Below, piece after piece: positions 1 through 7,433 of a stretch of 18,446 nt of DNA. Below the pieces are notes generated by a model. That model worked only from the letters and a program-made list of their open reading frames with translations. It searched no databases and had not been told where the DNA came from. The translations under genes were made by a program, and so were the position numbers. This DNA comes from Clostridium sp. Lineage in GTDB: Bacteria; Bacillota; Clostridia; Clostridiales; Clostridiaceae. Location of the stretch: the NCBI GenBank assembly GCA_012511315.1, contig JAAZGI010000164.1, forward strand, positions 1 to 18,446. The letters run 5' to 3'. How positions within the stretch are numbered: position 1 is the stretch's first letter; each line of letters opens with the position of its first letter.

Positions 1-395
1 AATTCAACTGGTGTTCCTTTGGGAACAATACCCTGGCTGGCATAGCTCGTGGATGGTCCTGTTCTAAAGTTGATATTAACCGTAGTAATATACTCTTGAG
101 TCGAATCTCCTGCTACACTTATTGGCTTGAAGTATTTTGATGAAGCATAACCTTCTCTACCGTTAAATCGGATCTTCTCCCAATAAGAATTGTAGTGTGA
201 AATGTGTTCTACTTGACTTCCCTTTAAGATATAGTCGATTTTATCATAACTCGTAGAAGGTCCCGATCGAAAATTCACATTTCCAGTAGCAATGTATTGA
301 TCTCCTGGAGCAGCCAATACTTCTACTCCGACTGATTGAAACAATATCGATAAGACCATTAAGAACAGCAATAAAATCGACTGTTTTTTCTTCAT
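1..395 (-). CDS. Secreted SH3-repeat protein, N-terminal part (cut by window edge)
   Basis: The gene begins with ATG at 395-393 behind a GGAGGG ribosome binding site and stays open to base 1, giving 131 residues without a stop. Residues 1-28 form a signal peptide: MKKK, a hydrophobic core (about 7-22), and an Ala-Ala site near residues 28-29. Two bacterial SH3 (SH3_3) units follow, at about residues 33-93 and 101-131. Each opens with the typical N-(V/I)-N-F-R-(S/T)-G-P-S-T-S-Y signature (residues 39-50 and 107-118). Such domains usually bind the cell wall, and a catalytic domain (amidase, NlpC/P60 or peptidase) often follows, but that part lies outside the window. The second unit resembles the SH3 relic near 14064-14288, which precedes an M28 peptidase fragment, so an M28 domain is one candidate for the missing end. 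The product is exported; substrate unknown. Confidence 0.85.
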   Translation of the reverse strand, partial: MKKKQSILLLFLMVLSILFQSVGVEVLAAPGDQYIATGNVNFRSGPSTSYDKIDYILKGSQVEHISHYNSYWEKIRFNGREGYASSKYFKPISVAGDSTQEYITTVNINFRTGPSTSYASQGIVPKGTPVE

Positions 396-454
396 TATTT
401 CCCTCCTTCGTTATTTTATTCATTTCAATTTTATTCTTTATATATTTACCTTTA

Positions 455-483
455 ATTGTACCTATTTCTTTAAAGTTTTTCAA
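455..483 (-). promoter_or_regulatory. Promoter of the SH3-repeat gene
   Basis: On the minus strand TTGAAA (483-478) is separated by exactly 17 bases from TACAAT (460-455). This is a good sigma-A promoter about 60 bases upstream of the ATG at 395. No clear operator is seen. Confidence 0.65.
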
Positions 484-614
484 CGTCTTTGTTTTTATAA
501 ATCCACTAATATTGTAATCATTATTCCATTTTCAATCTTTTAACAATCTACCTTTTAAGAATGGAATAAAAATCTGTTAATTTAAGTAATAAACCCAAAC
601 TAATCGTAAAACAC

Positions 615-673
615 CTCCTTTTTTCGTGTAAATTAACTTAAATAAAATTGTTCATGGACTAATTAAAACTCCT
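615..673. repeat. Diverged 59-bp repeat, copy A
   Basis: This stretch aligns without gaps to 12781-12839, with 47 of 59 bases identical by my count. Both copies end in the same AATTAAAACTCCT block. On the minus strand the core reads like the AT-rich terminal sequence (TTAATTTACAC...) found next to some clostridial insertion sequences, possibly of the IS256 group; that link is a guess. No coding capacity. Confidence 0.55.
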
Positions 674-779
674 CCCAAAAGTGGCAACCACTAGGCACTA
701 TTTATGATGAAATTATCCTGTTTTATTCGCATGCAGTGCGTGTGAAAATTGTTGAGGCATACATTTTATTATAGAGTGT

Positions 780-1737
780 CACTGGTACCCTGCAGATTCC
801 AAAGCGCTCAATACTTTTCAGGACAAAGAGCATTCCGCCGCAAGTGTTTCAGATTGGATTTCCAACTGCTAGTTCTTCAGTAGATTTTTTAGATGAGTCT
901 TTCTCTCGACTTCTGCAAACTGTTCGACTTCATTTAAACACTCCAAGATGTTCCCCTTCAAAGCACTCATCTACTAGATCTCTTCAACGCTATTCTTTTC
1001 ACTGATTGGTGCATATCCTTTCTTCTGAACTTACTGCAGCAGTTCTCTAAGCTGGTCGACTTTAGCTTAAAGTTCTTCCACCTGAATGACTTTTTTATTT
1101 CAACTGCAACCTCCAAGTACTTTTTAAAACTGCAACGTTGGAGAAACTATGCAGTTCTTTAAGACTATTAAGCGCATTTTTCGTTGTGTTCATACTGTTT
1201 CCCATCGTTCGAACATACTAAGATTTAGAACTCAAAAAAACCTGGAGCACTGATTTTATCAGTATTCTAGGCTTTTTGTATTCAGACTCATATCACTTTT
1301 TTAGTTAAACCTTTCTTGAACCCATCCCTTGGATCACTGCTCAGACCAATCACCAACTAGTCCTATTAAACCCAAGAAATCGGCAAAATGGATTGATCTA
1401 AGTTCAGCCAGATAAACTCTTCTGACTCCAATCAATAGGCTCATTTATGGTAAAGTCAGAACCAGTATCATCCCATCGATCATCTTGATTCGATTGCGTT
1501 GACCACTGTAAAACACAAAGTTGGCATTCTCCATGTGACTAAGAGGAGTTCTTCCTAAATGATCTTTGTCAAGCCATCGGACGATTTACAGAAATCAACA
1601 ATGCTAGGAATCCGATGGATCTGAGATTTCGATTTGAAACCAAAATAATTGCTAATATCTCAGCACTTTCACGACTTAATGCGCTTATTCCCTCACGATT
1701 TAAGAATTACTGTTAAACGTAACTATGAACCGCTTAC
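780..1737 (-). pseudogene. Decayed IS66-family element (tnpB and tnpC remnants)
   Basis: Translation of the minus strand gives broken pieces in IS66 order. Around 1600-1430 a tnpB-like segment reads NFVFYSGQRNRIKMI, matching the F-(C/G)-x-R-x-(R/D)-(R/K)-I-K core of IS66 TnpB, followed out of frame by an S-E-E-F-x-W-L piece. Around 1060-920 a tnpC-like segment reads KVDQLRELLQ, then KKGYAPISEKNSVEEI, matching the KR(Y/F)-x-x-SSEK region near the TnpC N-terminus. Both are interrupted by stops and frame changes, and the catalytic and C-terminal parts are not recognisable. At 1737-1731 the minus strand begins GTAAGCG, the usual start of IS66 terminal inverted repeats, giving a likely left end. 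I could not find the matching right end. The element is inactive. Confidence 0.5.
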
Positions 1738-1876
1738 TATATGTCTTTTAAATACGGCGCTTATTTGTTACAGCATTTATTTATTTGGCTGTTTCTTTTT
1801 ACTATAGAGCTCGAATGGTCCAGGAGAAATTTATCCCTTCCTTTACCCGTCAACATCTACATCTTCCCATCATGCT

Positions 1877-1923
1877 GAAAGCAGTGAAATCTAAATCCAA
1901 GGATTTTAGATTTCACTGCTTTC
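1877..1923. terminator. Long perfect hairpin downstream of the sugar operon
   Basis: A 19-base arm (1877-1895) pairs perfectly with 1905-1923 around a 9-base loop. It lies about 130 bases beyond the ATPase stop codon (2050). Neither side has a good T-run, so it may act as a 3' stabilising or processing hairpin, or as a weak bidirectional terminator. Confidence 0.5.
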
Positions 1924-2049
1924 TCGCTGTTAATTTAAAATAAACTCACCTTTTGTTCTTATGTTTCTTGTCCACTTTTTCTTTTTTATTATTTCTTCTT
2001 ATTTTATCAAGGATTTACTGGTTCATCTGATGAGTCAGGACAAAGGTCT

Positions 2050-3171
2050 TTAGTTAAAGCTGCCTTCGCGAAGCGATACTTCGGTCTCCTTATCAAAAAG
2101 ATGAATGTTTTCTGGTTTAAATGTAATTTGTAGATTCTTGTTGGTTTTAAGGAAGGCATCTTTATTTGAATCTACTTTAGCAACAATCTTATTGCCCTGA
2201 TAATCTAAGTAAGCCAGAATCTCAGATCCCATGTGTTCCCTCACTTCAAGTGTTGTCTGCAAGGTCATTTCATCTGGAGCTGATTGAGCCTCTACAATAT
2301 CCTCGGAACGGATTCCCAGCATAACCTTTTTCCCCTGATTGGTTGCCAATACCTCCTCTGGAAAAGATCCTTTCGGGAGTGAAATAGTGGTTTCCCCAAT
2401 TTGGATTGCATAGCCAGTACCTTGTTTAATAACTTCGACTTCCAAAAAATTTATCTGCGGTGTGCCAATGAAACTGGCTACAAACATATTACAAGGGAGT
2501 TCATAAAGCTCTTGAGGAGCTCCAACCTGGTGAATACTTCCATCTTTCATAACGACAATGCGATCAGCCATAGTCATAGCCTCCACCTGATCATGCGTAA
2601 CATAGACAAAGGTGGTCGCAAGTTTATTGTGGAGTTTATTAATTTCCGTTCGAGTGGATGCCCTTAACTTGGCATCCAAGTTTGAGAGCGGCTCATCCAA
2701 AAGAAAAGCCTGAGGATTCCGAACCATGGCTCGGCCCAAAGCAACGCGTTGTCGCTGTCCACCGGATAATGCTTTCGGTTTCCGATCCAATAGTTCACCC
2801 AGCTCCAGAAGATCAGCCGTTTCGCGAACCTTTCTGTCAATTTCATCTTTCGGTAATTTGCGCAGCGTTAACGCAAAGGCCAAATTTTTGTAAACCGTCA
2901 TATGGGGGTATAAGGCATAATTTTGGAAAACCATGGCAATATCCCGTTCCTTTGGTTCTACATCATTCACCAACTTGTCACTAATGTAGAGTTCTCCGGA
3001 AGTAATTTCTTCAAGTCCTGCAATCATACGCAAGACGGTAGATTTTCCGCAACCAGACGGTCCAACCAGAACCATAAATTCCTGATCTTTGATTTCAAGG
3101 CTAAAGTCCCTAACTGCCTGGACACCACCAGGATAAACTTTATTGATGTTCTTTAAAATAATACTGCCCAT
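2050..3171 (-). CDS. msmK: Sugar ABC transporter ATP-binding protein (MsmK/UgpC/MalK type)
   Basis: This 373-residue cytoplasmic ATPase powers the sugar importer encoded upstream. Visible motifs in order are Walker A GPSGCGKST (37-45), the Q-loop Gln83, the ABC signature LSGGQ (135-139), Walker B FLLDEP (156-161), a D-loop, and the H-loop His193 in THDQVEAMT. The C-terminal 130 residues have the TOBE/MalK-like regulatory fold expected for carbohydrate uptake (CUT1) ATPases, and the length is normal for the family. It starts 14 bases after the GH94 stop, with GAGGA at a suitable distance, so it is the last gene of the operon. In Firmicutes such ATPases often serve several importers; its place here argues that this system is its main partner. 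The symbol is by family, not proven orthology. Confidence 0.93.
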   Translation of the reverse strand: MGSIILKNINKVYPGGVQAVRDFSLEIKDQEFMVLVGPSGCGKSTVLRMIAGLEEITSGELYISDKLVNDVEPKERDIAMVFQNYALYPHMTVYKNLAFALTLRKLPKDEIDRKVRETADLLELGELLDRKPKALSGGQRQRVALGRAMVRNPQAFLLDEPLSNLDAKLRASTRTEINKLHNKLATTFVYVTHDQVEAMTMADRIVVMKDGSIHQVGAPQELYELPCNMFVASFIGTPQINFLEVEVIKQGTGYAIQIGETTISLPKGSFPEEVLATNQGKKVMLGIRSEDIVEAQSAPDEMTLQTTLEVREHMGSEILAYLDYQGNKIVAKVDSNKDAFLKTNKNLQITFKPENIHLFDKETEVSLREGSFN

Positions 3172-3185
3172 AATGTGTTTCCTCG

Positions 3186-5558
3186 CTACATAATATATCG
3201 AACCTGATTCGTTTGTTTTAGTTTTTCTTCTGGCAGAAAATTGTCGACCAACAGCTCACCGTTGAGATAAACTTCTTTTGCTCCACTTTGTCCGCCCTGA
3301 GTATTTTCAATGGTAATTACAATCTGTTTTCCCCTGAATGTTTTCTCTATCACCACTTTGTCCCAGTCTGCAGGAATGGAAGGGGCTATCACCAATCCCT
3401 CTGGCTTGGGACGCATTCCCAGAATGCCTTCAACACAACCCACCATGACAGTAGAAGCCGTTCCGGTGAGCCAGTGAACGTGAGAGCGTCCCTCTTTTGG
3501 ACTTTCCACACTTTCTGTAAACTGACCATAAACATAAGGTTCCAATTCCCGAATCTCGCCCATCTCATTTTGATGGGCTGGGGAGCTTTCTCTATAGTAC
3601 TCAAAGGCTCGATTGCCTCGGCCCAGCAAGGCCTCGGCTAGAATCAGCCACCCTTGAGTTTGCAGGAAGATGCTTCCATTTTCTTTGGTGGAGCCGTTGT
3701 ACACCGTGGCCAGTGCGCCATCGAAACCATGTTTATGAAAGGAAGGTGTCATTAGACGGGCTCCATAGGCCGTATTCAGCTCCTGATGGACTTTGTCCAA
3801 CACTTGCATCCCCCGCTGAGAGTCAGCTAGGCCGGACAATACCGACCAACTTTGCGGATTTAACCAAAAACTGGCTTCCATATTTTCAGCCGACCCGATC
3901 TTCATTCCATCATCAGTAATCCCGCGAATGTAGCGGTCTTCTTCAAAACAATTTTCTTCCAAAGTTTTACCAAACTTTGCCTGCGTAGTTTCAAGAAAAT
4001 CAAGATAGTCCCAATCCTCACATCGCCGGGCAAAATCTCTCATGATGGTCATTGCCAAATACAGCTGCATGGCTATAAAGGAAGATTCCCCTGCAGCCCC
4101 CAGCCTGAGACAATCGTTCCAATCGGCATGAAGTCCCGCTGGAAGACCATGCACACCCAAATGATTTCGGGAAAATTCGATGGCCTGTTTCAAATGATTG
4201 TAAACCGTATCTTCTCCATGGTCTGCATAAGGAATTCTTTCATGGAGGAAGTCCAAGTCTCCTGTCTCATCGATCAACTTTTTCACCGTCGGGAAAAGCC
4301 ACAAAGCGTCATCGGCCCGGTAGGAAGGATGACCGGTATCGCGCACATAGGAGAAGTCATCTGGAGTGTCTTCCTGTCCTGGTGTATGCGAATACTTAAC
4401 TAAAGGCAGTCCGGCACCGGATTGAACCTGAGCCGATAGCATAAAGACCAGCTGTTCCTTAGCACGGGCTGGCGCTAGGTGAATAATCCCCTGAATGTCC
4501 TGAACCGTATCCCGATAACCAAAACCATTGCGATGACCACAGTAAATCAGGGAAGCGGCCCTTGACCAGATAAAGGTTGTAAAGCACTGATAAGCATTCC
4601 AAGTGTTCATCATGGCATCAAAAGCTGGGTCCGGCGTTTGAACCTGAAAGGCAGATAATCGAGTCTTCCAATGGGCTTTTAAATCCGCCAGCTCCGTTGA
4701 AACTTTTTCTGGATCATCGTAACCGATGCGAATGGATTCTGCCAAATCTTCATCCCCTTCGCCCAAAATAAAGAGTATGGTTTTCTCTTCGCCAGGAGCC
4801 AGTTTAAGCTCTGCCTGGAGTGCACCACAACTGTTGAGATTATAATTGAGACTATCGTCACACTGGCCGACTTCGACGGCCAGTGGCTCTGAGTAGGAAC
4901 GATAAGCACCAATAAATCTCTGTTTGTCGCCCGTATATGAGGCCACCGGGGAACCGGCCATGCCAAAGAAGCGATGGTTGATGTCCTTTGAATTTTGATG
5001 AAGTGTTTGAATGATCTTATTCCTTGTATAATCAGTTTTCGAAACAAACAAGGAATACTGAAGATTTACCAGATCCTGCTCAAAGTTGGGATCGTTGGTG
5101 AATTCAGCATAGCCAAAAACTGATATGCTCCGCTCCCGATCTGAATTATTTTTAACCCGATGGCTCCATACTTCCCAAGTTTTATCCAATGGCACATAAT
5201 AGATGCTCTTTGAAGCGATGCCTCGATAACTGGTGTCAAAAATGGTATAACCCAACCCATGGCGACAGATGGTTTCATAGCCTTGCTTTTTCCCAACGGG
5301 TTGCCAGGAGGCTGACCAAAAATCCCCGTCTTCATCATCGCGCAGATAGATGTAGCGGCCCGGCTTATCATCGGCATTAAAGCGATAGCGCAATAACCGT
5401 CCGCGGGCACCACTTTGCACAAAGCTGTACCCGCCTGCCTGGTTAGTGATAATGGCACCATAGTTCGGTGAACCCAAGTAGTTCGTCCAGGGGGCCGGTG
5501 TATCCGGCCGTGTAATCACATATTCTTGAAGTGTTTCGTCAAAATAACCATATTTCAT
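3186..5558 (-). CDS. GH94 family disaccharide phosphorylase, specificity unknown
   Basis: A 790-residue cytoplasmic enzyme without signal peptide, of usual length for cellobiose, diacetylchitobiose or cellobionate phosphorylases. It should split a beta-linked disaccharide with inorganic phosphate to an alpha-sugar-1-phosphate plus free sugar. Evidence: the start MKYGYFD...EYVITRPDTPAPWTNYLG is typical of GH94 and close to chitobiose phosphorylase; an N-terminal beta-sandwich is followed by an (alpha/alpha)6 barrel; GFGYRDTVQD is at 345-354; HADWNDCL at 477-484 contains the general-acid Asp; the phosphate loop WLTGT is at 696-700. Odd point: after KENGSIF (625-631), Gln633 stands where the divergent cellobiose phosphorylase has the phosphate-site His (IFAH). 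It lacks the cellobiose-type acceptor segment (YPPGYKENG). It lies 4 bases after permease 2, and its ribosome site overlaps that gene's stop. Cellobiose, chitobiose, laminaribiose or cellobionate are all possible substrates. Confidence 0.9.
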   Translation of the reverse strand: MKYGYFDETLQEYVITRPDTPAPWTNYLGSPNYGAIITNQAGGYSFVQSGARGRLLRYRFNADDKPGRYIYLRDDEDGDFWSASWQPVGKKQGYETICRHGLGYTIFDTSYRGIASKSIYYVPLDKTWEVWSHRVKNNSDRERSISVFGYAEFTNDPNFEQDLVNLQYSLFVSKTDYTRNKIIQTLHQNSKDINHRFFGMAGSPVASYTGDKQRFIGAYRSYSEPLAVEVGQCDDSLNYNLNSCGALQAELKLAPGEEKTILFILGEGDEDLAESIRIGYDDPEKVSTELADLKAHWKTRLSAFQVQTPDPAFDAMMNTWNAYQCFTTFIWSRAASLIYCGHRNGFGYRDTVQDIQGIIHLAPARAKEQLVFMLSAQVQSGAGLPLVKYSHTPGQEDTPDDFSYVRDTGHPSYRADDALWLFPTVKKLIDETGDLDFLHERIPYADHGEDTVYNHLKQAIEFSRNHLGVHGLPAGLHADWNDCLRLGAAGESSFIAMQLYLAMTIMRDFARRCEDWDYLDFLETTQAKFGKTLEENCFEEDRYIRGITDDGMKIGSAENMEASFWLNPQSWSVLSGLADSQRGMQVLDKVHQELNTAYGARLMTPSFHKHGFDGALATVYNGSTKENGSIFLQTQGWLILAEALLGRGNRAFEYYRESSPAHQNEMGEIRELEPYVYGQFTESVESPKEGRSHVHWLTGTASTVMVGCVEGILGMRPKPEGLVIAPSIPADWDKVVIEKTFRGKQIVITIENTQGGQSGAKEVYLNGELLVDNFLPEEKLKQTNQVRYIM

Positions 5559-5562
5559 AGTT

Positions 5563-6399
5563 TTACCCCTTTACACTGCCAACGGCAACACCTCGAACGA
5601 TATATTTCGAGAGAAAGATATAAACAATTATGATGGGGATGATGGCCAGAAAAATCAGCATATAAACCTGCCCCATATCAAACTTTAGAAAATCTGCCCC
5701 GCGAAGCTGAGCAATCAGGATAGGCATTGTCTTTTTATCTGCTGAACGAATGATTAAGGCAGGAATAAAATAGTTGTTCCAAGAGCCAACAAAGGCAAAG
5801 ATTGCCTGAACAGCTATGGCCGGCTTCATCATGGGCAGAACAATTTGATTAAAAGTCCTGAATTCACTGGCCCCGTCCATACGAGCAGCTTCCACAACCG
5901 CCTTGGGCAAATTGCTTTGCATATACGACAGCATAAAATAAAATACAATGGGCGCTGCAATAGCCGGTAGGAACAACGGAATCAGGGAATCCATCATATT
6001 CATTCGACCCATCCAACGAATGAACCCCAGGGCAGAAACCTGTGGGGGAACCATCATGATCATCATAATAAACGTAAAGACCAATCGTTTAAAACGGAAC
6101 TCATAGGTATGAATGGCAAAAGCTGTCAATACTGAAAAGTAAGTCGACAGCAGTGCCGATAAGGCAGATACCAGCAAAGAGTTCCGAATGCCTTTAAGCA
6201 CTGGCAAGTTTTCATTGGCCAACACTTTTTTCAGATTCGTGGAGAAAAAATCACCCAATGTAAAAGAAAAACCCTTTTGAATCTGAGAATGGGCCCGCGT
6301 TGAATTCACAATCAAAACATAGAAAGAAAACAGGCATAAAATCGAAAGAAAAATCAACACAACATATCGAACTAATTTATTTAATTTACGTATTGTCAT
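5563..6399 (-). CDS. Sugar ABC transporter permease, MalG type
   Basis: A 278-residue inner-membrane permease with about six transmembrane helices (for example residues 11-31, 72-95, 105-127, 137-160, 194-215, 243-265). The EAA loop that docks onto the ATPase is seen at 170-193 (EAARMDGASEFRTFNQIVLP, then MMKP). It ends with the MalG-like SKYIVRGVAVGSVKG tail. Its ATG overlaps the end of the upstream permease by four bases (ATGA type overlap), so the two subunits are translationally coupled and should form the heterodimeric channel. Confidence 0.93.
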   Translation of the reverse strand: MTIRKLNKLVRYVVLIFLSILCLFSFYVLIVNSTRAHSQIQKGFSFTLGDFFSTNLKKVLANENLPVLKGIRNSLLVSALSALLSTYFSVLTAFAIHTYEFRFKRLVFTFIMMIMMVPPQVSALGFIRWMGRMNMMDSLIPLFLPAIAAPIVFYFMLSYMQSNLPKAVVEAARMDGASEFRTFNQIVLPMMKPAIAVQAIFAFVGSWNNYFIPALIIRSADKKTMPILIAQLRGADFLKFDMGQVYMLIFLAIIPIIIVYIFLSKYIVRGVAVGSVKG

Positions 6400-7367
6400 T
6401 GAATGCCTCCCTTTTCGGTTTTCCGCGCTTTTTTTCTATCCTTTTGAATATTGGGTTTGGCGAGGGGGTCTCGTTCAGCAAGGTTTTTATAAACTATAAA
6501 ACTTAATATTCCGGTGATAAAAAACAAAATAACAGATAGTGCTCCAGCTAATCCATAGTTTTTACTAAATAAATGTTTATTTAAAAACATAATCATAGTC
6601 ATAGACGTTCGATTGGGTCCCCCACCACCATCAGTGAGAATCTGTGGTACATCAAACATTTGGATCCCACCAATCAGTGAGGTTAAAAGCACATACACCA
6701 GAATCGGGCGAATAGATGGGAGCGTTACATTCCAAAAGGTTTTCCATGAATTGGCTCCATCAATCTGAGCGGCTTCCATGATCGAATAATCGATGCCCAT
6801 TACAGCTGCCATGAGCAAAATAGTTGTATTACCAAACCACATCAAGAAGTTCATCAAGGCTATCAATGAGCGGTTGCCGGTGATACTGGCGAAAAAATCA
6901 AAGGGTTCAAATCCCATAGAAACCAGCATATTATTCACCGGACCGATGTCTGAGAACAAGGTGAAAAACAGCATGGAAAAAGCTGCTGCCATAATCAGAT
7001 TCGGCATATAGATGACTGTTTTAAAGAAATTAACAAATTTAAGTTTCATTCGAATATTTGTAAACCAGAGCGCCAACAACATCGAAACGATGAGTTGTGG
7101 CACAAAGCCCATCATCCAAATGAAAATTGTATTGTACGCATATTTCGGCAAATCGGAATCAAACAAGATGGCTTTATAATTGTCGAATCCTACAAAGTTG
7201 GGACCAATCTGTTCTAATCCACTCATGTAATTTTCAAAAAAACTATTGTAGAAGGTCGATGCCAATGGGATCAATGAAAAGAATACATAGGTTCCAAAGA
7301 ATGGAATTAAGAAAATATATCCCCACTTGGAAAAATTAACGGCCGATTTTTTTTTGACATTTTTCAA
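6396..7367 (-). CDS. Sugar ABC transporter permease, MalF type
   Basis: A 323-residue permease with a cytoplasmic basic start, a first membrane helix at about 16-38 and five more after a short periplasm-facing segment. The EAA loop is at 198-221 (EAAQIDGANSWKTFWNVTLP, then SIRP). The start is TTG at 7367-7365: a strong GAGGTGAT ribosome site (7380-7373) lies 5 bases upstream, an in-frame TGA lies just before it, and no in-frame ATG is available nearby. The C-terminus carries an unusual Lys/Arg-rich tail of about 25 residues. It is placed 66 bases after the binding-protein gene, across a GC-rich hairpin. Confidence 0.93.
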   Translation of the reverse strand: MKNVKKKSAVNFSKWGYIFLIPFFGTYVFFSLIPLASTFYNSFFENYMSGLEQIGPNFVGFDNYKAILFDSDLPKYAYNTIFIWMMGFVPQLIVSMLLALWFTNIRMKLKFVNFFKTVIYMPNLIMAAAFSMLFFTLFSDIGPVNNMLVSMGFEPFDFFASITGNRSLIALMNFLMWFGNTTILLMAAVMGIDYSIMEAAQIDGANSWKTFWNVTLPSIRPILVYVLLTSLIGGIQMFDVPQILTDGGGGPNRTSMTMIMFLNKHLFSKNYGLAGALSVILFFITGILSFIVYKNLAERDPLAKPNIQKDRKKARKTEKGGIQ

Positions 7368-7390
7368 ATCACATCACCTCGGGATAAGGA

Positions 7391-7419
7391 AAAGGGAGTG
7401 CGGAACCCGCGCTCCCCTT
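7391..7419 (-). terminator. Hairpin between binding protein and permease genes
   Basis: On the minus strand AAGGGGAG and CTCCCTT arms, with an inner GCGG/CCGC stem and GTT loop, form a stable GC-rich hairpin just after the binding-protein stop, followed by TTTTCCTT. Such a hairpin commonly gives partial termination or protects the upstream message, so that binding protein is made in excess over the membrane subunits. Confidence 0.55.
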
Positions 7420-7433
7420 GAACCTTGGTTTTA

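Larger units (their letters stand above)
396..2049. other. Gene-poor region with decayed DNA
   Basis: Apart from the SH3-gene promoter, a diverged repeat (615-673), an IS66 relic (about 780-1737) and a hairpin (1877-1923), I see no intact gene here. All six frames carry frequent stops. The stretch 1740-1870 holds nothing I recognise. The region separates the sugar operon from the SH3 gene. Confidence 0.6.

Noticed and set aside
244..483. Minus-strand 79-residue open frame
   Set aside because: It overlaps the real SH3 gene start in another frame; the SH3 frame has the ribosome site, signal peptide and domain match.
2401..5461. Several open frames of 60-131 residues on both strands across the ATPase and GH94 genes
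   Set aside because: They are shadows of well-supported coding regions and have no motifs or ribosome sites of their own.
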